From Solibacillus isronensis (GTDB taxonomy: Bacteria; Bacillota; Bacilli; Bacillales_A; Planococcaceae): 64,000 bases of DNA. Location of the stretch: contig NZ_JAMBOC010000001.1 of the NCBI RefSeq assembly GCF_023715405.1, forward strand, positions 558,001-622,000, written 5' to 3'. A program made the position numbers and the translations under genes. Below, in pieces: positions 18,772 through 27,162 of the stretch (position 1 is its first letter; every line of letters begins with the position of its first letter). The notes under the pieces were generated by a model. It was not told the origin of the DNA, did no database searches, and worked only from the letters and a program-made list of their open reading frames with translations.

Positions 18772-18781
18772 GTCGATACCG

Positions 18782-18829
18782 GCTGCCCGGAAGTTAGAAA
18801 TAAATTCTAATTTCCGGCAGCTTTTTTAT
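18782..18829 (+). terminator. rho-independent terminator
   Basis: GCTGCCCGGAAGTTAGAA pairs with TTCTAATTTCCGGCAGC, followed by TTTTTT. Confidence 0.9.
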
Positions 18830-18933
18830 TGGAAAAATGATGAATAGGTAAGTTTGGAAAGGGTTCACAAGATCACTCCTTCCTTTATTGCAAACAATTT
18901 AAAGCATGGAATTTTTTGCAATAAACATTTCTC

Positions 18934-18962
18934 TTGGTAGCCGGTGCAATATCTACTATAAT
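18934..18962 (+). promoter_or_regulatory. sigma-A promoter of the metNIQ operon
   Basis: TTGGTA at 18934-18939, 17-base spacer, TATAAT at 18957-18962, 39 bases before the ATPase start. No S-box riboswitch structure is visible between promoter and gene. Confidence 0.65.
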
Positions 18963-19000
18963 TAGTAATCGATTGGGTATGCAGTGGGGGTGTATGACAG

Positions 19001-19747
19001 ATGATACAATTACAGCACGTTACGAAAAAGTTTGGTTCCTTTGTCGCGGTTCAGGATGTGAGTTTAACGATTGCGAAAGGGGAAATTCACGGTTTGATCG
19101 GGGCAAGTGGTGCGGGGAAATCGACGTTGCTGCGGCTGATGAATCTGCTGGAAGTACCGGACAGCGGGACTGTTGTCATAAATGGCCAGCAACTAACAGC
19201 TTTAAAAAATGCGGAACTCCGTGAAGCTAGAAAATCAATCGGGATGATCTTCCAGCATTTTCACCTTGTCGCAAATAAAACCGTCCATGATAATGTGGAA
19301 ATTGCACTCGTCCTGGCAAACTTTCCGAAAAAGCAGCGGAAAGCACGTGTCATGGAATGTTTGCAGTTTGTCGGTTTGGAGCAGTTAGCCAATCAATATC
19401 CTGCCCAGCTGAGCGGCGGACAAAAGCAGCGTGTGGCGATTGCCAGAGCACTTGCGAATGAAACGGCCGTCTTGCTCTGTGATGAACCAACCTCTGCGCT
19501 CGATGCAAACACCTCTGCGGAAATATTGCGCGTTTTACAGAAGGTCAATGTTGAGCTCGGTGTGACAATTGTGCTTGTCAGTCATGAGCTTGATGTTGTG
19601 AAAAGTATTTGCCATCGCGCTACGGTGCTGGACGCCGGACAAATTTACAAAACAGTTAATTTGATACCAAGCGGCGTACTTGAAACGGACCATCATCCGC
19701 AAAGCTTTGTCGATCAGCTTGTGAAAGGCGGGGTCGGACATGCCTAA
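19001..19747 (+). CDS. metN: methionine-type ABC transporter ATP-binding protein
   Basis: A 248-residue ABC ATPase. Walker A is GASGAGKST near residue 37, the signature LSGGQKQR near 141, Walker B LLCDEPTSALD near 162 and the H-loop VSHE near 195. It is the MetN type by context but short: MetN usually has about 340 residues with a C-terminal regulatory NIL/ACT domain, which is missing here. The end overlaps metI by 8 bases. It may import methionine or a related amino acid. Confidence 0.88.
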   Translation: MIQLQHVTKKFGSFVAVQDVSLTIAKGEIHGLIGASGAGKSTLLRLMNLLEVPDSGTVVINGQQLTALKNAELREARKSIGMIFQHFHLVANKTVHDNVEIALVLANFPKKQRKARVMECLQFVGLEQLANQYPAQLSGGQKQRVAIARALANETAVLLCDEPTSALDANTSAEILRVLQKVNVELGVTIVLVSHELDVVKSICHRATVLDAGQIYKTVNLIPSGVLETDHHPQSFVDQLVKGGVGHA

Positions 19748-20402
19748 TGTGTTGCGTCAATACGAAGCTGAAATTTGGCGGGCGATCAGTGAAACATTTT
19801 TCATGGTCGGTGTGTCAATTGTAGCTGCCGTATTAATCGGATTGCCAATCGGTACATATTTATTTCTTTGCGGGAAAGAAAGGTTGCTTGAAAACCGTGT
19901 CGTTTACAACATATTGAACCTGGTGGTGAATACGATCCGCTCGTTTCCGTTCCTGCTGCTGGTCGTATTTTTGATTCCCTTTACGAGGCTCCTTGTCGGT
20001 ACGGCAATTGGGACGGTGGCGGCAACGGTTCCGTTGTCGATTATTGCCATAGCGCATTATGCAAGGCTTGTCGAACAGTCACTGCTCGATGTGCCAAAAG
20101 GTGTAATCGAGGCTGCGGTTTCAATGGGGGCATCGGTGCGACGAATTATTTTCAGTTTTCTTTTTGTGGAAGCGCGTTCAGGACTAGTGCTCGGCCTGAC
20201 GACTTCAATAGTCAGTTTTATTTCGTATTCCACAATAATGGGTGTTGTCGGGGGCGGCGGTATCGGTGACTTTGCAATTCGCTACGGGTACCAGCAATTC
20301 AAGACAGATCTAATGCTTTACATGATTTTCATTATGATTATTTTGGTGCAGCTTATTCAAATGATTGGTACGACTGCAGCAAGATGGTTGGACAAAAGAT
20401 AG
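19740..20402 (+). CDS. metI: methionine-type ABC transporter permease
   Basis: A 220-residue permease with about five membrane spans. The MetI-like motif is near residues 135-150 (ARLVEQSLLDVPKGVIEAA), and the VVGGGGIGDFAIRYGYQQF segment before the last span is characteristic. It overlaps metN by 8 bases and is followed directly by the binding-protein gene. Confidence 0.93.
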   Translation: MPNVLRQYEAEIWRAISETFFMVGVSIVAAVLIGLPIGTYLFLCGKERLLENRVVYNILNLVVNTIRSFPFLLLVVFLIPFTRLLVGTAIGTVAATVPLSIIAIAHYARLVEQSLLDVPKGVIEAAVSMGASVRRIIFSFLFVEARSGLVLGLTTSIVSFISYSTIMGVVGGGGIGDFAIRYGYQQFKTDLMLYMIFIMIILVQLIQMIGTTAARWLDKR

Positions 20403-20412
20403 GAGAATGATT

Positions 20413-21234
20413 GTGAAAAAAAGATGGATGTTAAGTGTGGCTGCTGTGCTAGCTTTAGTTGGCTGCGGACAGAATAAAGAAACAGAACCGAATAAAGAAG
20501 CGGAAAAGGAAGAGACAACATTAAAAGTGGCCTCATTAATTTCACCCATGACGGATATTCTGGAGCTAGTCGAGCCTCAATTGGAAGAGCAGGGCATTGA
20601 CTTGGAGATTGTCGTTTTAGGGGATAATGTACAGCCAAACAGTGCACTCGCTGCAAAGGAAGTCGATGCAAATTTCTTCCAGCATGTACCGTATATGGAG
20701 GAATTCAACCGTAACAATGACGCCAATTTAGTGCCGATCCAGCCGATTTACTTTGCGAACTACGGTGTGTATGCTAAAAATTATGATTCAATCGAAGAGT
20801 TGCCTGAAGGGGCGACAGTTGCAATTGCCAACGATATTTCAAATGTTGACCGTTCATTAATGCTGCTTGCCCAGCACGGTGTCATTACATTGAAGGAAAA
20901 GACGGATGTGTATTATACATTGGCAAGTGTCGAGGACAACCCGAAAAATCTTCAGTTTAAAGAAGTCGATTTGTTAATGCTTGCGCGTATGTACGATGAT
21001 GCCGATGCAGTTGTGATGACACCGGCATATGCGGCACCGCTTAACCTGACACCGAAAAGTGATGCGCTGCTGACAGAAGGTGTAGAAAACGACTTTGCCA
21101 TTACTTTAGTGGCTCGTGAAGACAACAAAGACGACGATGCAATCAAAAAGCTTGCAGAAGCGATGACGAGTGAAGAAGTGCGTAATTTCCTGATTGAAAA
21201 CTACGACGAAACAGCAACACCAGCTTTTGAATAA
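20413..21234 (+). CDS. metQ: methionine-type ABC transporter substrate-binding lipoprotein
   Basis: A 273-residue MetQ/NlpA-family lipoprotein. A basic signal (VKKRWMLSVAAVLALVGC) ends in lipobox LVGC. The mature part has the family motifs VDANFFQHVPYMEEFN and YAAPLNL. GTG 20413 is preferred, with AGGAGA 7 bases upstream; earlier in-frame starts lie inside metI. It delivers the substrate to MetNI at the outer membrane face. The exact ligand is inferred. Confidence 0.92.
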   Translation: MKKRWMLSVAAVLALVGCGQNKETEPNKEAEKEETTLKVASLISPMTDILELVEPQLEEQGIDLEIVVLGDNVQPNSALAAKEVDANFFQHVPYMEEFNRNNDANLVPIQPIYFANYGVYAKNYDSIEELPEGATVAIANDISNVDRSLMLLAQHGVITLKEKTDVYYTLASVEDNPKNLQFKEVDLLMLARMYDDADAVVMTPAYAAPLNLTPKSDALLTEGVENDFAITLVAREDNKDDDAIKKLAEAMTSEEVRNFLIENYDETATPAFE

Positions 21235-21248
21235 ATAACTTGATTGAT

Positions 21249-21285
21249 GCCGAGACGCGTTTACATTATGCGTTTCGGCTTTTTA
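21249..21285 (+). terminator. rho-independent terminator after metQ
   Basis: GCCGAGACGCG pairs with TGCGTTTCGGC and is followed by TTTTT. Confidence 0.9.
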
Positions 21286-21376
21286 TATTAAAAATGCGTT
21301 GAATCAAAGCAGCTTTTTGACCGGTATGCCTAATTTTGTTACCCTTTATTTGTAAACAATTGAAGGGGTGGTCAAA

Positions 21377-22366
21377 ATGGCAGATAACTTTAAAGCATTA
21401 GTCGTAAATAATGAAGAACAATTTACAGTGAACGTGAAGGAACTTTCCTTAAATGATTTACCTGAAGGAGGCGTGCTGCTTAAAGTCGAGTATTCTTCTA
21501 TTAATTATAAAGATAGTTTAGCAGCAATTCCGGACGGTAACATTGTAAAAAGCTATCCATTTGTACCGGGCATTGACTTGGCAGGAACGGTCATTTCTTC
21601 GGGAAATCCGCAATTTAAAGAAGGCGACAAAGTGATTGCGACAAGCTATGAAATCGGGGTTTCTCATTTTGGCGGATATAGTGAATATGCCCGCATCCCA
21701 TCTGAGTGGCTTGTTCCACTGCCGGAAGGACTTTCATTAAAGGAAGCGATGGTCATCGGCACAGCCGGCTTTACGGCAGCTTTATCAGTCCAACGGTTGG
21801 AAGATAATAATGTAACGCCTGATAAAGGGAAAGTACTTGTAACCGGTTCTACAGGCGGTGTTGGCAGCTTTGCCGTTTCGATTCTGTCAAAGTTTGGCTA
21901 TGAAGTAGAAGCGAGCACTGGGAAAGAATCGGAACACGGGTTTTTAAAAAGCCTTGGTGCGACTTCAATCATTCCACGTGAAGAAGTATATGACGGGAAA
22001 GTGCGCGCATTAGGCAAGCAAAAATGGGCAGCTGCGGTCGATCCTGTCGGTGGTGAGCCATTAGCTTCATTGCTAAGCCAAATTCACTACGGCGGATCCG
22101 TTGCGGTGAGCGGGTTAACAGCAGGGACAAAACTTCCGTCAACTGTTTTTCCATTTATATTGCGCGGGGTCAACTTACTAGGAATTGATTCTGTATACTG
22201 CCCGATGGAGACGCGATTGAACGTATGGAACCGTTTAGCGACAGATTTTAAACCGGATAACTTGGAGCAATTAATTCAACAAGAAATAACGCTCGAGCAG
22301 CTTCCGGAATTTCTGCCAACGCTGTTGAAGGGTCAGGCAAAAGGAAGAACGATCGTGAAGCTATGA
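21377..22366 (+). CDS. YhdH/YhfP family quinone oxidoreductase (acrylyl-CoA reductase-like)
   Basis: A 329-residue zinc-free medium-chain dehydrogenase. Family motifs are SSINYKDSLA near residue 45, FVPGIDLAGTV near 66, and the NADPH fold VTGSTGGVGSFAVSIL near 155. Length fits YhdH/YhfP. ATG 21377 follows AAGGGGTGG. It is the last conserved-looking gene before the repeat-rich region. Confidence 0.9.
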   Translation: MADNFKALVVNNEEQFTVNVKELSLNDLPEGGVLLKVEYSSINYKDSLAAIPDGNIVKSYPFVPGIDLAGTVISSGNPQFKEGDKVIATSYEIGVSHFGGYSEYARIPSEWLVPLPEGLSLKEAMVIGTAGFTAALSVQRLEDNNVTPDKGKVLVTGSTGGVGSFAVSILSKFGYEVEASTGKESEHGFLKSLGATSIIPREEVYDGKVRALGKQKWAAAVDPVGGEPLASLLSQIHYGGSVAVSGLTAGTKLPSTVFPFILRGVNLLGIDSVYCPMETRLNVWNRLATDFKPDNLEQLIQQEITLEQLPEFLPTLLKGQAKGRTIVKL

Positions 22367-22372
22367 GAGTGG

Positions 22373-22440
22373 CACTTTGACAAGGTGAATTTTTCTGATG
22401 AACGCACTTCTTATGGGAGTGCGTTCGTTGTTTCAAAGTG
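22373..22440 (+). terminator. nested hairpin terminator
   Basis: An inner stem GAACGCACT/AGTGCGTTC (22400-22426) lies inside an outer stem CACTTTGA/TCAAAGTG (22373-22440). The T content after the inner stem is modest. It marks the left edge of the accessory region. Confidence 0.6.
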
Positions 22441-22508
22441 ACCCCGTTTAGCGGCTGATTTATTCAAAGGTGACTAATTTCTTATTGAAAAATGGAAGGG
22501 TTGAAAAA

Positions 22509-22928
22509 ATGGAGAATTGTATATTTTGTGGAATTGTAAGGGGAGAACTATCCTCTTACACAATATTTAAAGATGAAATAGTTACTGCATTTCTTGATAT
22601 TAATCCTGTGGCTATGGGACATATATTAGTAATCCCAAATAAACATTTTGACAGATTAGATACTATAAACGATGAAGAAATTATGAAAGGATTAATGAAT
22701 GCACTTATAAAGGTATCAAATTTGCTCATTGCTTCTGGTATTTGTAATGATTTTACTATACTCAATGATAATGGGATAAATGCACAACAAGATATTATGC
22801 ACACTCATTTCCATATCATACCGAGACATCATAATGAAAAAATAGAATTAAAACTTCCAACAGATAAAGAAGTTGCTAATTCAGAGACACTTAAATATAC
22901 ATATTCTCTTTTAAAACAATCATTATAA
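22509..22928 (+). CDS. HIT family hydrolase
   Basis: A 139-residue HIT protein. CIFCGIVRGE at the start is the zinc-binding opening common to HIT hydrolases, and the histidine triad HTHFHIIPR is near residue 98. It hydrolyses nucleotide phosphates of the dinucleoside/AMP-lysine kind. ATG 22509 follows GGAAGGG. Codon use is AT-rich compared with the genes to the left, so this is likely the first accessory gene. Confidence 0.9.
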   Translation: MENCIFCGIVRGELSSYTIFKDEIVTAFLDINPVAMGHILVIPNKHFDRLDTINDEEIMKGLMNALIKVSNLLIASGICNDFTILNDNGINAQQDIMHTHFHIIPRHHNEKIELKLPTDKEVANSETLKYTYSLLKQSL

Positions 22929-23057
22929 ATTATTCAAGTAGACAGTACTTTAATAAAGGGATTTATCAATAATCCCAATTAACTAAGCCTCTTTCAGTTC
23001 GTCCGCAAAGAATTTTATTTCATAATTAGAAATATAAATAAACGGAGGTGTAGAACA

Positions 23058-23390
23058 ATGAACAAAAAGAATGGTTTTCTTTTTTTCCTAACTTTATGTA
23101 TCGAGGCGGTTATCACCTATTTTGTTGCAAGTACGTTCTCTGTTCGATTTATTGAAGTAATGGGAATTATCGGGGCAATATGTAGCGGATTGTTTCTTTT
23201 GTTAACAAGTGGAGGGGGGCCAATTTCGAATTTCTATACTGCGAGAAACGCGGGCATAACAGGAATCATTCAAAAAAGAGAAGCCTTTGTTTTTAAAAAA
23301 GGTGCAGTGTTTTTCGCTTCCGTTGTTTACTTTTGCATCGGATTGATTTTCTTTATTTTGCTAGTTACAAATGCCATTCCGCCCGCGTAA
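23058..23390 (+). CDS. small membrane protein of unknown function
   Basis: A 110-residue protein with three hydrophobic segments at about 7-25, 34-48 and 84-104. A Gly-rich loop (TSGGGGP) precedes a short soluble stretch. I do not recognise a family with certainty. It has a strong GGAGGTG site before ATG 23058. A repeat copy lies 71 bases after its stop. Confidence 0.7.
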   Translation: MNKKNGFLFFLTLCIEAVITYFVASTFSVRFIEVMGIIGAICSGLFLLLTSGGGPISNFYTARNAGITGIIQKREAFVFKKGAVFFASVVYFCIGLIFFILLVTNAIPPA

Positions 23391-23460
23391 TAAATATTTG
23401 TTCATCCTGACCTTTTAAAAAGAAAGAACAAGTAAAATGATTTGTTAAGATCATAGTTAT

Positions 23461-23530
23461 TTCATTAAAGGGCGCATTTCTTCAATAATAAGAAAACGTT
23501 TTTCCGTTATAGGATCATATTATTGAATTA
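23461..23530 (+). repeat. array repeat R1 (diverged)
   Basis: Keeps the GGGCGCATTTCTTC/AAGAAAACG inner hairpin, the TTTTTCCGTTATAGG core and ATATTATTGAAT right arm; the left arm is degraded. Confidence 0.75.
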
Positions 23531-23672
23531 CACTTTTAAGTAATAGTCTACCAAAGACGCTTAGGTAACTAATATATTACCAGCTATCAAAATAACATGT
23601 TCAAACAAAAACTATATAAAATAACCCTTAAATGGTAATATTATGGCATACATTATTTAGGGGGACACTACA

Positions 23673-24188
23673 ATGAGATTAAATAAGATTTTAAGTATTA
23701 TATCTATTTTATTCCTACTAAATCTTAGCGCATGTTCAAAAGAAGAAGTTAAATATGATGGAGAACCTTTAAAAATCGCTGTAATTGGTCATATTCCTGA
23801 ACTAAATAATAAAAAAATTAGTTTTGAAAAAATTTCATTAGATGAACTTAGCGAAGATACAGTACAGATTTCAACAAATTTTGATGCAGTTATGATAACA
23901 CCATTGATGTTTGAAGAAGCTTCTAATGATCGATTTGTTGAAGTTTATAATAACTCTGAAATCCCCTATATCTTTTTTGATTCCGAAAAAAGGGATCTTC
24001 CATTTACAAAAGTTGGGTATACATACGAAACAGCGCGATGGGAAGCATTGAAAAACGGTTCACATACGACAATTTATTTATCCGATAAAGATGCCAATAG
24101 AGAAGATGTTTGGTATTTCTATTTAAATGATGAAAAAGGATTAGATGTCCTTTACAAAGAGATTTTTGAAAAGGTTAAAATGTTATAA
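23673..24188 (+). CDS. lipoprotein of unknown function
   Basis: A 171-residue secreted protein. Its signal peptide (MRLNKILSIISILFLLNL) ends in lipobox LSAC at about residue 21. The mature part has charged alpha/beta character with no recognised domain; the DAVMITPLMFEEA segment recalls small periplasmic-binding-like folds but this is weak. RBS AGGGGG. A short repeat copy follows it. Confidence 0.75.
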   Translation: MRLNKILSIISILFLLNLSACSKEEVKYDGEPLKIAVIGHIPELNNKKISFEKISLDELSEDTVQISTNFDAVMITPLMFEEASNDRFVEVYNNSEIPYIFFDSEKRDLPFTKVGYTYETARWEALKNGSHTTIYLSDKDANREDVWYFYLNDEKGLDVLYKEIFEKVKML

Positions 24189-24205
24189 ATCTATTCAGAA
24201 AAACG

Positions 24206-24236
24206 ATATTCAATATTCGGGCGCGATTGTTGTATA
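24206..24236 (+). repeat. array repeat R2, short form without inner hairpin
   Basis: ATTCAATATTCGGGCGCGAT joins directly to TTGTTGTATA, so left and right arms meet without the inner hairpin. Confidence 0.6.
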
Positions 24237-24279
24237 GCCTTCTAGTTTAGGGCATAGGATTCGCTGTGTTAAATCGCTA

Positions 24280-24570
24280 ATGTATTCAACCAGCTGCCGT
24301 ATTGGGGAGGTAGTAAAATTAGATCGTCATGATTTTGATTTTCGAACAAATTCAGTCATTGTACAAGGGAAAGGTGATAAAGAAAGAGAAGTATACTTTA
24401 ATACTCGCTGCTCCATTTCGTTAATAAGATATTTAGACGAACGAGAGGATGAAGATCCTTGTTTATTTATTACAAACAGGAAACCTAAAAGGCGGATGAG
24501 CATTGATAATTTGAGATATAAACGCTTTTTAATAACAATTAGTGAGTCTATTTTGGGGGAGATTTTTTGA
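24280..24570 (+). pseudogene. tyrosine recombinase fragment (catalytic core with Arg I)
   Basis: A 96-codon open frame reads YSTSCRIGEVVKLDRHDFDF followed by GKGDKEREVYF and TNRKPKRRMSIDNLRY. This is the box I region of XerC/D-type tyrosine recombinases with the first catalytic arginine. The N-terminal DNA-binding half, the HxxR box and the nucleophilic tyrosine are missing, and the frame drifts off-family at its end. A related C-terminal piece lies at 41990-42124. A relic, not an active enzyme. Confidence 0.75.
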
Positions 24571-24857
24571 AAACGAAGCATCATTCTTGGAAAAGCTATG
24601 TTTTTTTAACTGTTAGCGTGATAGTTACGGTTCTTATGATTTTATTAGACCCAATTGGAGTAGCCACAAAAGAAAAGCTGACAGGGGGTATAATTTTTCT
24701 TATATTGGCAGGGAATGTCGTGTCTGTCTTACTGGGCATTTTAACATTTACATCCAAGTACGAACGGAAATTGATTCCTAGTATAGCTGCCATATTTACT
24801 TTCTTAAATTTAGGGGTGGTGATTTTCTTTTTCTGGTTTGGTGCGAACTTTGAGTGA
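24567..24857 (+). CDS. small membrane protein of unknown function
   Basis: A 96-residue protein with three hydrophobic spans at about 11-27, 40-58 and 70-90. TTG 24567 follows GGGGGAGA and overlaps the end of the recombinase relic by 4 bases. The C-terminus WFGANFE is unremarkable. Array repeat R3 begins 10 bases after the stop. Confidence 0.65.
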   Translation: MKTKHHSWKSYVFLTVSVIVTVLMILLDPIGVATKEKLTGGIIFLILAGNVVSVLLGILTFTSKYERKLIPSIAAIFTFLNLGVVIFFFWFGANFE

Positions 24858-24866
24858 GTAAAAGAT

Positions 24867-24936
24867 ATTCATCAATCGGCGCGATTCTTCAATAAGAAGA
24901 TCGCGTTTCCCGTTATAGGGCCATTTAATTTAGTAA
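24867..24936 (+). repeat. array repeat R3
   Basis: Inner hairpin GCGCGATTCTTC/AAGAAGATCGCG followed by the CCGTTATAGGGCC core; right arm reads ATTTAATTTAG instead of GATTGTTGAAT. Confidence 0.85.
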
Positions 24937-24994
24937 ACTTATTTTAATGTATATAAGGAAAGGTTTATTCCTCTCCATTATAGAATTTGGGGAG

Positions 24995-25022
24995 TAAAAA
25001 ACCACCTCTATTGAAAGGTGGA
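24995..25022 (-). terminator. rho-independent terminator (minus strand)
   Basis: On the minus strand CCACCTTT and AGGTGG pair around CAATAG and are followed by TTTTTT. It ends the minus-strand gene at 25040-25528. Confidence 0.85.
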
Positions 25023-25039
25023 AGAAACAGAACAAGAAT

Positions 25040-25528
25040 TTACTCTATATAGTCAATAAACTTTGGTGGAACTTGTTCAAAAATATAAATTTCTGGGTTA
25101 TTATAAGGCTTATTTTTTAAAAATTCTTCAAAAGTGTTCATACTTGCCCAATAATTTTTCATTAAATCTTCCTTTGAAGGTAATCCCTCAACAATACGAC
25201 CATTGCCACCATCATAAATATCTTCAATATAAGCAAATAAATCACTTGCTATATCTCTGTTAAAAACCAAAATTTTATCACTAAACACTGGAAATCGATA
25301 GTGAGGAATATCATACTCTTCCAAACCTGCACCGAAAGCAACATTAAAGTCAACCCATTTCGGTAAATTTGCGGGTCTGAAACGGATAGTTAAATCTGGA
25401 AAAAAATTACCGCTATTGCCATACCATTTTGTAGCCGTCTTACGATTTAACCCTTCCTTTAAAACGATTGCGGGGCTAAAATATTCACCAAGATCATCAT
25501 TTCGAATAATTACATGATACAAAAACAA
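25040..25528 (-). CDS. hypothetical protein
   Basis: A 162-residue soluble protein beginning MFLYHVIIRNDDLGEYF. It is rich in aromatic residues, with phrases KWYGNSGNF and FNRDIASDLFAYIEDIYDGG. The start looks like proteins that answer a substrate pocket with an N-terminal Tyr-His pair, but I cannot place it in a named family. It has its own terminator. As a lone minus-strand gene it sits between repeats R3 and R4. Confidence 0.65.
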   Translation of the reverse strand: MFLYHVIIRNDDLGEYFSPAIVLKEGLNRKTATKWYGNSGNFFPDLTIRFRPANLPKWVDFNVAFGAGLEEYDIPHYRFPVFSDKILVFNRDIASDLFAYIEDIYDGGNGRIVEGLPSKEDLMKNYWASMNTFEEFLKNKPYNNPEIYIFEQVPPKFIDYIE

Positions 25529-25720
25529 ATGATTGCCTCCATTCCTAAAATATTATCCTAAAAATTCTACAATTAACTACTGGGTTATTTTAATAAGTAA
25601 CTATTTACTACCTTTATTTTACCATTTCCTATACATATAAGAAAACTAGAGCTTAAAGGATTATTAACTGTTTCTAGTTAATGAATGGGAATTTGTTTTC
25701 AATCTGACAATATAAAGGAT

Positions 25721-25753
25721 CTTCCACAATCGGGCCATTTTGTTGAATAACAT
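25721..25753 (+). repeat. array repeat R4, short form without inner hairpin
   Basis: CTTCCACAATCGGGCCATTT runs straight into TGTTGAATAACAT. The inner hairpin between the two GGGC motifs is absent. Confidence 0.8.
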
Positions 25754-25762
25754 TTTTTCTCT

Positions 25763-25879
25763 GGAGTGTTAGAAAAAATACAGATTTATAACGATAAAGG
25801 AAGAGCTATACAAGTTTTATACAAATTAAATATCATGCTCAGCCAGTATAAAAGCTGCTTTAGTAACGTGCGTATTTAA
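25763..25879 (+). repeat. tail-B repeat with short open frame
   Basis: Shares GGAGTGTTAGA..A, CAGATTTATA, GCTATACAAGTTTT and GTATAAAAGCTGC with copies near 28158, 32270 and 47203. Its frame reads IQIYNDKGRAIQVLYKL and stops at 25877-25879. Confidence 0.75.
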
Positions 25880-25950
25880 ATAATTAGAGGTAAATCCAAT
25901 ACTAATATTGAAATGTCTATATAACAAATTCTGCGGAGTTGGAGTTGATA

Positions 25951-26469
25951 TTGTTGAAAAAGCCAATCTACAAAAGAATACATATTATTGGGTCAGTTGG
26001 AAGTGGTAAAACAACTTTAGCAAAAGAAATATCTTCATGGTTAGATATCCCGTATTACGAATTAGACAATATAGTTTGGATAAGGCATAAATCCGGAGAT
26101 ATTAGGAGAACTGAACAAGAAAGGGAAGAGTATCTAAACAGTATATTAAAATCAGATAGTTGGATAATTGAAGGGATACACAATGAAGATTGGGTAAGCA
26201 ATTGTTTTCAAAATGCAGATTTGATTTTCTTTTTAGATACAAAATATTCCATAAGAACTTACCGAATTATAAAAAGGTTTTTAAAACAAAAGCTTCTAAT
26301 AGAGAAAGCAAATTACAAACCAACACTAGCTATTTTTCTTAAAATGTTTAAATGGAATCGTTATTTCGAAGAAGTTGGTAAAATTAACTTTTTTAATAAT
26401 TATGGCGTACATAAAGATAAGATAAAAGTTATTAATAATACAAAATGTGTTAAGAAGCACTTCAATTAA
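25951..26469 (+). CDS. P-loop kinase-like protein (adenylate kinase / FlaR-like)
   Basis: A 172-residue nucleotide kinase-like protein. The P-loop GSVGSGKTTLAKEIS is near residue 14, followed by LDIPYYELDNIVW near 32 and IIEGIHNEDW near 76, the pattern of the 'DNA topology modulation/FlaR-related' adenylate-kinase-like family. Several closely spaced TTG codons compete as start; 25951 is chosen for its distance from GGAG at 25941. Substrate unknown. A partial repeat (R5) follows. Confidence 0.8.
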   Translation: MLKKPIYKRIHIIGSVGSGKTTLAKEISSWLDIPYYELDNIVWIRHKSGDIRRTEQEREEYLNSILKSDSWIIEGIHNEDWVSNCFQNADLIFFLDTKYSIRTYRIIKRFLKQKLLIEKANYKPTLAIFLKMFKWNRYFEEVGKINFFNNYGVHKDKIKVINNTKCVKKHFN

Positions 26470-26537
26470 CAGCTATCATATCCTAATAAGAAGGCCTGCG
26501 AAGAACAGAGAGGGTAATAGCTGTCATGTAGGACCCA

Positions 26538-26572
26538 TCTTCAACAATTGAGCGCAATTCTTATACAAAGAA
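26538..26572 (+). repeat. array repeat R5, left half
   Basis: TCTTCAACAATTGAGCGCAA then drifts; right half missing. Confidence 0.65.
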
Positions 26573-26687
26573 CAAACTGGTTATATATGAGGGGGATATA
26601 CAAGCGTTAATAAAATTTGTTATTAAACTCTTCACGAATTCAATTTTAAGAAGTAAGGTTTTAATTTACATAAAGGAGCTTAAGATT

Positions 26688-27014
26688 ATGCCTGTATATA
26701 ATAAATTAGTAAGAGATAGGATTTTAGAGATTATCGAATCAGATGGATTAGTTTATAATGCTCGAATACTAGAGTCAACTGAACTCTTAAAGGAAGTTAA
26801 GGCGAAAATGATTGAGGAAGCTAAAGAGTTTCAAGCAACAGAAACTGTTAATGAAAGCGTGGAAGAATTAGCAGATGTATTAGAATTAATACATACAGCT
26901 CTTAGTACATTAGGTGTGACATATGAGGAGCTAGATGAAGTACGGTTGCAAAAAAAGGTAAGGCGAGGTGGTTTTGAAAAAGCAATTTACTTAGTAGATG
27001 TAAAAGACAAGTGA
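26688..27014 (+). CDS. MazG-like nucleotide pyrophosphohydrolase
   Basis: A 108-residue all-helical NTP pyrophosphohydrolase of the phosphoribosyl-ATP-pyrophosphatase-like kind. VYNKLVRDRI at the start and the acidic metal site EEAKEF...EELADVLEL (residues 42-66) are characteristic. It likely hydrolyses an NTP to NMP. The 'YNKLVRDRI' subfamily is common as a lone gene in Bacillus. RBS AAGGAG before ATG 26688. Repeat R6 starts 8 bases after the stop. Confidence 0.9.
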   Translation: MPVYNKLVRDRILEIIESDGLVYNARILESTELLKEVKAKMIEEAKEFQATETVNESVEELADVLELIHTALSTLGVTYEELDEVRLQKKVRRGGFEKAIYLVDVKDK

Positions 27015-27021
27015 TTAGTTT

Positions 27022-27095
27022 CTACAACAATCGGGCGCTTTTCTTGAATAAGAAAAGTACTTTATTCAATTAAAGGGCCAGATTGTTGAATAACA
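27022..27095 (+). repeat. array repeat R6
   Basis: CTACAACAATCGGGCGC left arm, TTTTCTTGAATAAGAAAA inner hairpin, AAAGGGCCAGATTGTTGAAT right arm, then AACAT. Outer arms pair over ten bases. Confidence 0.92.
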
Positions 27096-27162
27096 TTATT
27101 TCTGAAAGGTTATCAAAACAGTGAAATCCAGCTAAAAAAGGAGACTAATCTCTAATTTAATT

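Noticed and set aside
18840-19000. S-box (SAM) riboswitch before metN
   Set aside because: None of the conserved S-box helices could be found; there is only a plain sigma-A promoter close to the gene.
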